Source of the DNA: Haloarcula sp. DT43
GTDB lineage: Archaea; Halobacteriota; Halobacteria; Halobacteriales; Haloarculaceae
Assembly: GCF_037078405.1 (NCBI RefSeq)
Contig: NZ_JAYMGZ010000001.1
Span: 1 to 64,000 of the forward strand
Length of the DNA stretch: 64,000 nt
Direction of reading: 5' to 3'
Both the position numbers and the translations under genes were made by a program. The notes below the pieces were generated by a model. That model was not told the DNA's origin, searched no databases, and was given only the letters and a program-made list of their open reading frames with translations. The stretch's first letter is position 1. Every line of letters begins with the position of its first letter. This document shows, piece after piece, positions 49,263 to 57,197 of this stretch.

Positions 49263-50039
49263 TCAGACGCCGAGGGCCGTCCGGACGCGGTCCCAGGCGG
49301 CCCCGTCGAGGCCAGTGTCGCCCAGCGTCTCGCCGTGGGCGTCGCTGCCGCCCGTCGGAACGAGGGCGTATCGCTCGATAGCGTCGTCGACGAGGCCGTC
49401 GTCGACGGCGCGGCCGTAGGGGTACCACCGCTCGACGGCGTCGAGCGAGTCACACGTCGACAGCGCGGCCGCGGTGTCCGGGTAGCGAAACGGGTGCGCG
49501 AGACCGACCAGCCCGCACGCCTCCGAGAGCACCGCCCGGCCCCGCTCGAACGACGGGACCTCCCGGGCGACGTAGCAGGGACAGTTGCCGCCGATGAGTT
49601 CGTCGAACGCGGACTGGAAGGTGTGATCGGACACCTCGGCGATGGCGCTGGCGATGTGGGGACGCCCCAGGCCGTCGCGCGGTTCGACGGGCAGCGACAC
49701 GCCCAGGCGGTCCTCGACGCAGTCGATGATGCGCGCCCCACGCTCGCGGCGGTTCCGCTGGATGCGGTCGCACTCGGCCCGGAGTTCGTCGGTCGGGTCG
49801 ACACCGTAGCCCAGCAGGTCCAGCCGCTGGGTGCTGGTCTCGACGCGGAGTTCGATACCGTGGAGTAGCGTCACGCCGTCGCGCTCGGTGACAGGGCGGT
49901 CGAGATCTGGCTGGAGACGGTCGTGGTCCGTAACGGCGACGACTTCGACGCCCGCTTGTTTCGCGGCGGCCGGGACCTCGTCCAGGGAGAGCGTCCCGTC
50001 GGAGCGGGTCGTGTGTACGTGCAAGTCAGCGACGACCAT
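49263..50039 (-). CDS. PHP-domain metal-dependent phosphoesterase
   Basis: This 258-residue TIM-barrel-like phosphoesterase has the four PHP motifs: DLHVHTTRSDGTLSLDEV (I), VAVTDHDRLQPDLDR (II), LLHGIELRVETSTQRLDLLG (III) and PTGGSDAHGETLG (IV, residues about 234-246), with AHPFRYPDTAA between III and IV. It is related to the group that degrades 3'-phosphoadenosine phosphate or short RNAs. The ATG at 50039 gives MVVADLHVHTTR. The predicted start of transcription falls in a perfect inverted repeat (50083-50108), suggesting repression. Confidence 0.88.
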   Translation of the reverse strand: MVVADLHVHTTRSDGTLSLDEVPAAAKQAGVEVVAVTDHDRLQPDLDRPVTERDGVTLLHGIELRVETSTQRLDLLGYGVDPTDELRAECDRIQRNRRERGARIIDCVEDRLGVSLPVEPRDGLGRPHIASAIAEVSDHTFQSAFDELIGGNCPCYVAREVPSFERGRAVLSEACGLVGLAHPFRYPDTAAALSTCDSLDAVERWYPYGRAVDDGLVDDAIERYALVPTGGSDAHGETLGDTGLDGAAWDRVRTALGV

Positions 50040-50082
50040 ACCGTTCGCACGACCCCCAGCGGGAAGCCGCTTCTGCCGGAAC

Positions 50083-50108
50083 CACGTGGCGTGTGTCCAC
50101 GCCACGTG
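50083..50108. promoter_or_regulatory. Perfect 11-bp inverted repeat over the PHP promoter start (putative operator)
   Basis: CACGTGGCGTG and CACGCCACGTG are perfect complements separated by TGTC. The TATA box for the PHP gene (minus strand GTATAAG, 50114-50120) would place its transcription start near 50090, inside this repeat. A repressor bound here would block initiation. The divergent DUF5789-like gene has its TATA at about 50153-50162. Confidence 0.55.
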
Positions 50109-50185
50109 AGTGCCTTATACGCATTAAGGGACATTATGATTATCTATAGTGAAGGTTTATTAACGACCATGAACTTTCGTCGGAT

Positions 50186-50473
50186 ATGCGAATGCTAAGC
50201 AACGCGACGGACGCTTTCCAATCGTACGACTACCCGATTTCCGCCGAGGAAATCATCGAGAGCGACGGTGACATGGAACTGGAGCTCCCGAACGGCACCG
50301 AGCGGCTGGGCGACGCGCTGAGCCGGTCGGCCCCGGAGACCTTCGAGAGCGCGGAAGACGCCGAGTTCGCGGCGTTTTCCGGCGTTTCGAGCAAGGCAAT
50401 CGGCCGGAAGGGCTACTCCGACCGCGACCCGATCTGCATGGGCGAGGACGGTCCCGAGGAAGTCTCCTTCTGA
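50186..50473 (+). CDS. Conserved haloarchaeal protein (DUF5789-like)
   Basis: This 95-residue acidic protein has the pattern YDYPISAEEIIESDGDMELE, then LPNGTERLGDALSRSAPETF and the C-terminal signature SKAIGRKGYSDRDPICMGED. It matches a very widespread haloarchaeal family I recall as DUF5789; the function is unknown. Its TATA box (GGTTTATTAAC) lies about 28 bases before the ATG, so it is leaderless. It is divergent from the PHP gene, 146 bp apart. Confidence 0.75.
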   Translation: MRMLSNATDAFQSYDYPISAEEIIESDGDMELELPNGTERLGDALSRSAPETFESAEDAEFAAFSGVSSKAIGRKGYSDRDPICMGEDGPEEVSF

Positions 50474-50601
50474 CGCGGTCAGCCGCTGTGCGGCACCGAC
50501 CGCTCGTCGCGGTCGCCCCAGCTCCGGACGGAGTTTCCGTCCGTTCGTTTCTGTCCCCGCGAGCGACAGCGCCGTCGCTGGCGAGTGTGCGGGCGCGAGC
50601 G

Positions 50602-51012
50602 CTACCGGTCGAGGAAGTCCGGCCTGTCGACGGCGTCGGTGCTGTCGATGGACTGCTTGTCGAGTAGTTCGGATGGGTCCAGCGCCGAAGGCAGGCCGTC
50701 GCGTCCGCCGGTCGGCACGTCATCCTCGTCGATGTGGGTCTTCTCGCCGGTGACGAGGTCTGCCCAGACGGCGTCCCGGTCGGCGCTGGACCCCTCCGCC
50801 GCTTCCTTCGCTTCGTTGCGCCCCTCGTCGTACGCGAGTTCGACCATGCTCTTGTGGTACGCGGAGTTCATCTCGGCGTAGATGGCCTCCAGTTCTTCCC
50901 GGTTGAACTCCCCGAGGCGCTCGGCGACCCCGATGGCGTAAGCCCGGTCCGTGGCCTCGTCCTTGTCGAGAGTCTCCCAGTCGGTCCCGAATTCGCGCTC
51001 GTAGCGGCTCAT
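50602..51012 (-). CDS. Conserved protein coupled to the RAD55-like ATPase
   Basis: This 136-residue soluble acidic protein is mostly helical in the first half (YEREFGTDWETLDKDEATDR, then AYAIGVAERLGEFNREELEA and SMVELAYDEGRNEAKEAAEG) and disordered in the second. I recognise no domain. Its start codon overlaps the stop of the RAD55-like gene by four bases (ATGA), so the two are translated together and it is probably a partner or regulator of that ATPase. Confidence 0.7.
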   Translation of the reverse strand: MSRYEREFGTDWETLDKDEATDRAYAIGVAERLGEFNREELEAIYAEMNSAYHKSMVELAYDEGRNEAKEAAEGSSADRDAVWADLVTGEKTHIDEDDVPTGGRDGLPSALDPSELLDKQSIDSTDAVDRPDFLDR

Positions 51013-51722
51013 GTCTCCACTTTCCGGTCGGCGTGGACCTGCAGGCCGGCGTCGGAGAAGGAGATTTCGCGGATGTCACAGTCGATGGCTGTCCCGCGCA
51101 TCTTGATGACCTGGACGCCGCGGGTCATGCTCCCGTTTTCGAGGAAGTTGTGGAAGAAGACGACCCCGTGGGCGAGGTAGTGCTCGTCGCTGTAGGAGGA
51201 GGGGTCGGTCATCTCGGAGATGAGCAGCGTCGTCGCGTCGGTCTGTTTCAGCGCGGAGAGAAAGCCCGTAATCTCGTCCTCGACGTCGTTCATGAAGTGC
51301 TGGAGCAGCATCGTCGAGTCGATGACGACCCGCTGGATGTCGTTTTGCCTGATGTAGGCGACGAGGCGGTTGGTCAGCCCGCCCTCGCTGCCGAACTGCG
51401 TGATGGTGCGTTTGCCGCTCTCGGTGACGAGGTTGAGAAACTGGATGGCGTCGGACTGCATCGCCCGGTCGAAGCCGAAGTCGTAGCCGGCCATGTCCTG
51501 CATGAGCTCCGATTTCGTCTCGTGCATCGTCACGTAGAGACAGGTCTCGCCCTCCTTGACGCCCTGCGTGATGAACTGTGAACAGAAGGTGGTCTTCCCG
51601 CTGCCCGGCGGGCCGCTGACCACGTAGAGGCGGTTGGGTAGCAACCCCCCCTGAATGAGTTCGTCGAAACCGGGAACCCCGCTAGAGAGACGCATATCAG
51701 CTACCTGAGTCCGTCTGGACAT
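51009..51722 (-). CDS. RAD55/KaiC-like single-domain ATPase
   Basis: This 237-residue RecA-fold protein has RLSSGVPGFDELIQGGLLPN leading to Walker A SGPPGSGKTTFCSQF (residues about 36-50), a Walker B-like VVIDSTMLLQHF, and TLLISEMTDPSS. The Lys/Glu arrangement is that of KaiC-type rather than RadA recombinases, and there is a single domain. These archaeal ATPases act in signalling or as phosphorylation-driven switches. The ATG at 51722 is 46 bp from the next same-strand gene; an in-frame ATG at 51695 is possible. It is coupled to the gene at 50602-51012. Confidence 0.85.
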   Translation of the reverse strand: MSRRTQVADMRLSSGVPGFDELIQGGLLPNRLYVVSGPPGSGKTTFCSQFITQGVKEGETCLYVTMHETKSELMQDMAGYDFGFDRAMQSDAIQFLNLVTESGKRTITQFGSEGGLTNRLVAYIRQNDIQRVVIDSTMLLQHFMNDVEDEITGFLSALKQTDATTLLISEMTDPSSYSDEHYLAHGVVFFHNFLENGSMTRGVQVIKMRGTAIDCDIREISFSDAGLQVHADRKVET

Positions 51723-51768
51723 ATGCTTTCACCTTCTGTTTTCACCGGTGATAACTCATTCGGCTGGG

Positions 51769-52476
51769 TCAGCGGCCGATAGCGCCGGGGTGACTATCGG
51801 CCAGGTCCAGCAGTCGCTCAGTGCCGGCCTCGTCGAACCGCATCGGCCGCCGCCACCACGGCCCCTTCCCCGAGTCCGACGACAGGTCAGTGACCAGTTC
51901 GTTGGCGTCGGTGCCGCCGCTCGGGGCCGACAGCGGCACGGCGGTGTCGTACAGCCGCGAGTCGTCGGCGTTGCCGCGAATGAGAACGCGAGCGTCGAAG
52001 GGGTCACGTTTCACGTGGGCGTTCGAGGCGAACCGGGCCTGCTCCTCTGGCGGGAGGGCGCGGTACTCGTCGCCGGTCACCGCGTCGCCGGCGAGGCGGA
52101 AGTGGCCGACGACGTACGCACCCCACTCCGGCGGGGCCCAGGCCGGCGCGTCGCCGACGGTCGAGAGCGTCGCGTAGAAGAAGAGGTAGTCGCCGGCCGA
52201 CAGCTCCGAGAGCGGACCGGCCTTCACGCCGTGTTCGTCGCCGTAGGTGTAGCGCTCGCCGCCGGCCTCGGGGAACTCCGGGTCGAAGTGGACCGGCTGG
52301 TCGGCCACCGCGGAGACGTCGGTCCGCAGGTCGAGGTCGGCGTAGGTCGGCACCGGCTCGGCGGTCGGTTTCGACTCGGGAATCGGGACGTACTCGAAGG
52401 AGCCGTCGGGAAACAGCGGCCCGCGGAAGCCGGGCTCGTTCGTGTTGGCTCCGACGTTGATGGCGACGCTTCGCAT
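51769..52476 (-). CDS. Possible Nmad3-type (nucleotide modification-associated) protein
   Basis: This 235-residue protein begins SVAINVGANTNEPGFRGPLF with PDGSFEYVPIPESKP, and contains HGVKAGPLSELSAGDYLFFY and GDAPAWAPPEWGAYVVGHFR. That order (start with PIFPDGSFEYIPIPE-like text, then a long beta-rich body with GDYLFFYATL) matches the Nmad3 family, proposed to act with DNA-base modification in phages and bacteria. The assignment is from memory of the pattern and no modification genes are nearby. It may have a housekeeping role in haloarchaea. Confidence 0.5.
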   Translation of the reverse strand: MRSVAINVGANTNEPGFRGPLFPDGSFEYVPIPESKPTAEPVPTYADLDLRTDVSAVADQPVHFDPEFPEAGGERYTYGDEHGVKAGPLSELSAGDYLFFYATLSTVGDAPAWAPPEWGAYVVGHFRLAGDAVTGDEYRALPPEEQARFASNAHVKRDPFDARVLIRGNADDSRLYDTAVPLSAPSGGTDANELVTDLSSDSGKGPWWRRPMRFDEAGTERLLDLADSHPGAIGR

Positions 52477-52535
52477 AGCCGAGGTTGGTCGGTTCCGGAG
52501 AAAGGGTTTCGGTTACGCTCGTGGTACCGGCGCGC

Positions 52536-53441
52536 CTACTGGCGGTCCGGCGGCGAGAGGTCGCGCTGGAACTCGTCGAACGGCTCCAGGTCGTCGGGCA
52601 GGTCGACGGGCAGTTGCCGCTCGGCGCGGCGGTCGACGTTCGCGCCGTCGATGGGGTCCGCGACGGACTCCCAGCCGTCCTTGACGGTCAGGGACTTCGC
52701 CGGCGTGCCGGCGGCGATGTGGTGGGCGGGGATGTCCTTGCCGGCGATGGACTTCGCCGCGAGGATGGCGTTTTCCCCGACCTTCACGCCGGCCCGGACC
52801 ATCGAGTCGTAGGTCAGGCGCACGTCGTCCTCGATGATGGTGTGGTAGTTGTCGACGTGGGTCTGGTCGACGGCGTCGTGGTCGTGGCTGTAGACGTGGG
52901 TGTCGTCGGAGATTGAGACGCGGTCGCCGATGGTGAGCTTCCCGCGGTCGTCCAGGTGCACGTCGTCGTGGACGACGACGTTGTCGCCGACCTCGATGTT
53001 GTGGCCGTAGGTGAAGGAGATGCCCTTGAAGAAGCGACAGCCCTCGCCGCAGGACTCGAAGAGGTGGTCGGCGAGCATCCGTCGGAACCGCAGGGCGAAC
53101 TCGACGTTGTCGGCCATCGGCGTCGCGTCGAACTGCCGCCAGAGCCACTGGAGGTGCTTCGAGCGTTTGAACCGCTCCTCGTCTTTCTCGGCGTAGTACT
53201 CGCTTTCGAGGGTCGTGTTGCAGGGGTCGTAGCCCTGGAGGCGGACCCGCTCGGCCGGGGAGATATCCGCGCCGTCCTGCCAGCGCTCGTAGGCCTCCCG
53301 GTCGCCGTGGAGGTCGATGAGCACGTCAGTGACGACGTCGCAGGTGTCCTCGTCGCCGGAGAGGCGCTCGTCGACCTCGTCGATAAACGCCCTGAGCCCC
53401 TCTTCGGCGAGCGGTGGCAGCGACACGTGACGCTTCGTCAT
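52536..53441 (-). CDS. Left-handed beta-helix acyltransferase
   Basis: This 301-residue protein has a helical N-terminal half (about 1-120) and a hexapeptide-repeat beta-helix (about 130-250): YGHNIEVGDNVVVHDDVHLD, KLTIGDRVSISDDTHVYSHD and AGVKVGENAILAAKSIAGKD. The catalytic-type His is in VYSHDHDAVDQTH. HIAAGTPAKSL closes the coil, as in maltose/galactoside O-acetyltransferases. It probably acetylates a sugar or other small acceptor. The ATG at 53441 (TKRHVSLPPLAEEG) is preferred; the upstream open frame is unconserved. Confidence 0.85.
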   Translation of the reverse strand: MTKRHVSLPPLAEEGLRAFIDEVDERLSGDEDTCDVVTDVLIDLHGDREAYERWQDGADISPAERVRLQGYDPCNTTLESEYYAEKDEERFKRSKHLQWLWRQFDATPMADNVEFALRFRRMLADHLFESCGEGCRFFKGISFTYGHNIEVGDNVVVHDDVHLDDRGKLTIGDRVSISDDTHVYSHDHDAVDQTHVDNYHTIIEDDVRLTYDSMVRAGVKVGENAILAAKSIAGKDIPAHHIAAGTPAKSLTVKDGWESVADPIDGANVDRRAERQLPVDLPDDLEPFDEFQRDLSPPDRQ

Positions 53442-53572
53442 GTCGAGTACGTGGCCTCGCGGGCAGATAGGGGTTTCCGTTACGTGGGCCCCATCCAGTA
53501 ACGCGCGTGTCACGACACCACGGAACACGCGGAGCAAGCCACAGTTAAGACGTCCCCGGCCAAGGCGACGAC

Positions 53573-54586
53573 ATGGTCAGGTCGGACTTCATCATGGAAG
53601 TGCGGCGCTACATCGTCAACCCCACGGAGCACCGACTGCGGGCCCCGTGGCGGGTCACGCTCTGGCTGTTTCTCGCCGGGTTCGGCCTCGTCCTGCTCTC
53701 CGGGGTAGTCGCGCTGGCGTCGTCGGCGGGCCGCGCGACCCCGGCGGTCGCCGTCGCGCGCCAGATTGCGCTCTTCGCCGGCGGGACCGCCCTCGCCGTC
53801 GGCATCGGCTACCTGCTCGACCGGCGGACGCTCGCCGACTACGGGCTGGGGCTCGACCGCCAGTGGTGGCGCGACGCGGCCTTCGGCCTCGCGCTCGGGG
53901 CGGGGCTTCCCGCGCTGGTCCTGCTCGCCGAGTTGAGCGTCGGGTTCGTCGAGGTCAGCGTCGCCCTCGCGACCGTCGACAGCGGCCCGCTCCCGCTGAC
54001 CGCGTTCGGGCCGGCGGTCGCCGTCCTCGTCCTGGGGGCGTTCTTCCTCGTCCAGGCGACCGCCGAGGAGGTGCTCGTCCGCGGCTACCTGCTGACGAAC
54101 GCGGCCGAGGGACTGGCCGGCTGGGTCGGCAGGCGGCGGGCGGTCGTCGTCGCGACGGCGCTGACGGCCGCGCTGTTCGGCGTCCTCCACTGGACGAACC
54201 CCGGCGCGTCGCTGCTCAGCGTGGCCAACATCACCCTCTACGGCCTCCTGCTGGGCGCGTGTTACGTCCTGACCGGCCGGCTCGGCGTCGCCAGCGGCTT
54301 CCACGTCGCCTGGAACTACGCGCTCGCGGTGCTTGGCTTCCCCGTCAGCGGCCTCCGGATGGGCGTCGCCCTGCTCTCGACGGAGGCGACCGGTCCCGCG
54401 CTCGTGACCGGCGGGGCGTTCGGCCCCGAGGGCGGGCTCGTCGCCCTCCCGCTGCTCGGCGTCGGCGGGGCCGCGCTGTACTGGTGGGTCCGCCGCGAGT
54501 ACGGCGGGGTTGAACTGCTGGAGAGCGTCGCCACCCCCGACCTCCGGGTTCGAGTGCGGTCCGACACCGCAAACCAAGACGGCTAA
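53573..54586 (+). CDS. CPBP-family intramembrane metalloprotease
   Basis: This 337-residue membrane protein has about eight hydrophobic segments. The CPBP/CAAX motifs are ATAEEVLVRGYLL (EExxxRG, residues about 163-175), FGVLHWTNPGASLLS and SGFHVAWNYALAVLG (His/Asn). These proteases act on prenylated or hydrophobic substrates within the membrane. A TTAAGA-type box lies 29 bases before the ATG (leaderless). The aldo/keto reductase starts 24 bp after its stop. Confidence 0.9.
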   Translation: MVRSDFIMEVRRYIVNPTEHRLRAPWRVTLWLFLAGFGLVLLSGVVALASSAGRATPAVAVARQIALFAGGTALAVGIGYLLDRRTLADYGLGLDRQWWRDAAFGLALGAGLPALVLLAELSVGFVEVSVALATVDSGPLPLTAFGPAVAVLVLGAFFLVQATAEEVLVRGYLLTNAAEGLAGWVGRRRAVVVATALTAALFGVLHWTNPGASLLSVANITLYGLLLGACYVLTGRLGVASGFHVAWNYALAVLGFPVSGLRMGVALLSTEATGPALVTGGAFGPEGGLVALPLLGVGGAALYWWVRREYGGVELLESVATPDLRVRVRSDTANQDG

Positions 54587-54610
54587 GTGGACAGCGCCGC
54601 TACGTCGGGT

Positions 54611-55663
54611 ATGGAATACGCGACACTCGGAAACTCCGGCGTCGAGGTCTCGGAAGTCGGCTTCGGTGCCTGGGTCGTCGGCACGGACTGGTGGGGCGAC
54701 CGCACCCGCGAGGACGCCGTCGAGATGGTCCAGCACGCGCTCGACGAGGGCGTGACGTTCTTCGACACCGGCGACGTGTACGGCCACGGCGACAGCGAGG
54801 AGATAATCGGCGAGGCGCTGGCGGAACACCGCGACGAGGTGACGGTCTCGACGAAAATCGGCTACGACTTCTACAACAACCCACAGGCCGGCCACGGCGA
54901 ACTCCCGAAGAAAGTTACGCCCGAGTGGGTCCACACCGCCTTCGACCGCTCGCTCGACCGCCTCGGCATGGACCACGTCGAACTCCTGATGCTCCACAAC
55001 GCCAACGTCGACGAGGTCGACGAGGACGTGCTGGAGGCGCTGGACGAACTCCGCGAGGAAGGCAAAGTCGAGGCCATCGGCTGGGCGCTTGGCCCCTCCA
55101 TCGGCTGGCTCGCCGAGGGCGACGCCGCCGTCGCCAACGAGTTCGACGCGCTCCAGACCGTGTTCAACCTCTTCGAGCAGACTCCCGGCCAGCACTTCAT
55201 CGACACCATCCGCGAGCAGAACGCCGACACGTCGGTTCTCGCCCGCGTCCCCCACTCCTCGGGCCTGTTGAACGAGCAGGTGACCCCCGAGACGGAACTC
55301 GGGAAGGGCGACCACCGCTCGCACCGACCCAGCGAGTGGTACGAGACCGGCTGGGAGAAGGTCGAGGAAATCCGCTTCCTGGAACGGGACGGCGCGCGGA
55401 CGATGGGCCAGGCCGCCATCCAGTGGCTGCTGTACAACGACGAGGTGGCGTCGGTCACCCCGACGTTCCGGACCAACGCCGACATCGACGAGTGGGCCGG
55501 CGCGCCCGACACGCCGCCGCTCAGCGACGACGAGTACGACCGCGTGCAGGACCTGTACCGAGACAACTTCGGCATCGACCGCGACGACGGGATGGACGCC
55601 CTGCGCTCGTCGGTCGGCGGTGCGGACCTCGAAGAGACCGGCATGAAATCTGCCGGGGACTGA
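54611..55663 (+). CDS. Aldo/keto reductase
   Basis: This 350-residue member of the AKR superfamily has the catalytic set in FFDTGDVYGHGDSEE (Asp, Tyr), VSTKIGYDFYNNPQ (Lys) and VELLMLHNANVDE (His). It is longer than the aldo/keto reductase at 28889-29728, with extra loops around residues 80-100 and 215-260. The substrate is unknown. The ATG at 54611 gives MEYATLGNSGVEVS. It follows the CPBP protease, possibly with its own promoter (GGCTAAG box). An inverted repeat covers its stop codon. Confidence 0.87.
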   Translation: MEYATLGNSGVEVSEVGFGAWVVGTDWWGDRTREDAVEMVQHALDEGVTFFDTGDVYGHGDSEEIIGEALAEHRDEVTVSTKIGYDFYNNPQAGHGELPKKVTPEWVHTAFDRSLDRLGMDHVELLMLHNANVDEVDEDVLEALDELREEGKVEAIGWALGPSIGWLAEGDAAVANEFDALQTVFNLFEQTPGQHFIDTIREQNADTSVLARVPHSSGLLNEQVTPETELGKGDHRSHRPSEWYETGWEKVEEIRFLERDGARTMGQAAIQWLLYNDEVASVTPTFRTNADIDEWAGAPDTPPLSDDEYDRVQDLYRDNFGIDRDDGMDALRSSVGGADLEETGMKSAGD

Positions 55664-55703
55664 CGGCGAGGCGTTGTAGCGCCGACGCACAGTCCCCGGC
55701 AGA
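55649..55703 (+). terminator. Inverted repeat across the aldo/keto reductase stop (putative terminator or RNA stem)
   Basis: TCTGCCGGGGACTG (55649-55662) and CAGTCCCCGGCAGA (55690-55703) are perfect 14-base complements, with a 27-nt loop. The left arm includes the last codons and first base of the stop region of the gene. No T run follows, so it may be a processing or stability stem rather than an intrinsic terminator. Confidence 0.55.
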
Positions 55704-56090
55704 CCAGGCGGGCGACTGATTCCGCTACACAAACTGAGTTTTGCGTTCCAGTACGGCGTCGTCGTCGGCGGTCGAGCACTGACAGATGGACCCGAAATCT
55801 CCAGTCGAGAACTGACCCCCGGAAATCAGCGGCGACCGGATAGCCGTCTGTCGGTTCCCGTCTCTTACCCCTCTGTTTCGACAGGAGATGTATCGCTGTC
55901 CGGCGGTTAGGGTGATGAAGTTTCACATTCACTCCGGTCCGTCAGACGAACGCAAGACGCCGGACGGGAGCGGGTTCGACCTGAAACGAGGGGGTTCGGG
56001 TCGCGGGACCAGTCCACACGGGTGCCGAGAAATCGCCCGGACAGGGCTGGGACTCGGCGGGAGTGGGTTCGCGGCTCCAGAAACAGAGCC
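55704..56090. other. 387-bp gap without a recognisable gene
   Basis: Open frames here lack conserved patterns or acidic composition. The segment is slightly more AT-rich than its neighbours at 55730-55750 but has no convincing TATA box. I see no tRNA or repeat. It lies between two convergent genes and probably holds 3' ends only. Confidence 0.6.
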
Positions 56091-57176
56091 TCACTCTGAC
56101 ATGCTCGCACCGGAGACGACGACCATGGCACCGCCGCCGGGGGCGTCGGTGGCGCGGACGGACCAGCCGTGAGCTCTGGCGATCTCCCTGACGATGAGCA
56201 GCCCCAGCCCCGTCCCAGTTCCCTGGGTGCTGGTCGTGAATCCGGCGTCGAACACCTGCTCGCGGCGGTCGGGCGGGATGCCGGGACCGTCGTCGGTCAC
56301 GGCGAATCCGTCGTCGCGGGCCGTGACCGTGACCGCGACCGCCCCGGCGTCGGTTGACGGCGGCTGGTCGTCCCCGGAGCCGTGCTCCACACTGTTGCGA
56401 AACAGGTTCTCGAGCAGTTGGGAGAGCAGGCTCGCGTCGGCTGCAATCGACGCCGCGGTGTCGACGGTCAGTGTCGCGTCGCCAGTCGAGACGTGAGCCC
56501 ACGCATTCTGTGCGGCGCTGTCCAGAGCTACTGTGTCGAGTGGGCCGAGGTCTTTCTCGCGGGCGATGAGGAGCGCGTCCTCGATGATATCGCCCATCCG
56601 TTCGAGCGAGCCCCGGACGGTGTCGGCGTGAGCCCCGTCGCTCTCGATGAGTTCGATGTGGGCCAGGGCGACCGACAGCGGACTGCGCAGGTCGTGGCTG
56701 AGGACGCCCGCGACGAGTTCGAGCAGTTCGTTTCGTTCGGCGACGGCCTGCTCCGCCTGGTATCGGTCGGTGATGTCGGCGTGGTCGATGAGGACGAACG
56801 ACTCCTCCGCGACCGTAAACGGTTGAGCGTGCATCGTGAACCAGCGTTGCTCTGTCGGAGAGTGACACGGGTACTCGACCGTGAACGTGGACTTCGTGCC
56901 GTCAATGACGGCTTCGATACCATCTGCCGCCCGCGCCCCGATGTCGTCGTCTCCGTCTCGGCAGGCCGCCAGATAGTTATCGCCGACCATGTCTGTCGCT
57001 ATCGCAGCGCCGTTCTCGGCACCGAACGTCTCCCAGGCCCGGTTCGTGGCCCGGATGACGCCGTCGGTGTCAATGACGGCAATCTGGTCCGGGTGCTCGT
57101 CGAAGACCGCCTCCGAGAGAGTGCGCCGGACCGACGACCCATCTGTCACAGCGTCACGTACGACGCCAAGCGACAA
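56091..57176 (-). CDS. PAS-domain sensor histidine kinase
   Basis: This 361-residue soluble kinase has a PAS domain (about 20-140; DEHPDQIAVIDTDGVIRATN and FVLIDHADITDRYQ), an H box VLSHDLRSPLSVALAH (phosphoacceptor His near residue 160), an N box ENLFRNSVEHG and G boxes TDDGPGIPPDRRE and GTGLGLLIVREIARAHGW. No receiver or membrane region is present. It senses a cytoplasmic or membrane-soluble cue; its partner regulator is not adjacent. It is 21 bp downstream of radA on the same strand, but convergent gene order on the left isolates it. Confidence 0.9.
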   Translation of the reverse strand: MSLGVVRDAVTDGSSVRRTLSEAVFDEHPDQIAVIDTDGVIRATNRAWETFGAENGAAIATDMVGDNYLAACRDGDDDIGARAADGIEAVIDGTKSTFTVEYPCHSPTEQRWFTMHAQPFTVAEESFVLIDHADITDRYQAEQAVAERNELLELVAGVLSHDLRSPLSVALAHIELIESDGAHADTVRGSLERMGDIIEDALLIAREKDLGPLDTVALDSAAQNAWAHVSTGDATLTVDTAASIAADASLLSQLLENLFRNSVEHGSGDDQPPSTDAGAVAVTVTARDDGFAVTDDGPGIPPDRREQVFDAGFTTSTQGTGTGLGLLIVREIARAHGWSVRATDAPGGGAMVVVSGASMSE

Positions 57177-57197
57177 AAGTGTCTCTTCAAAATCAAG

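Noticed and set aside
55888-56172. 95-codon plus-strand frame near the histidine kinase 3' end
   Set aside because: It overlaps the kinase antisense and lacks a promoter or recognisable pattern.
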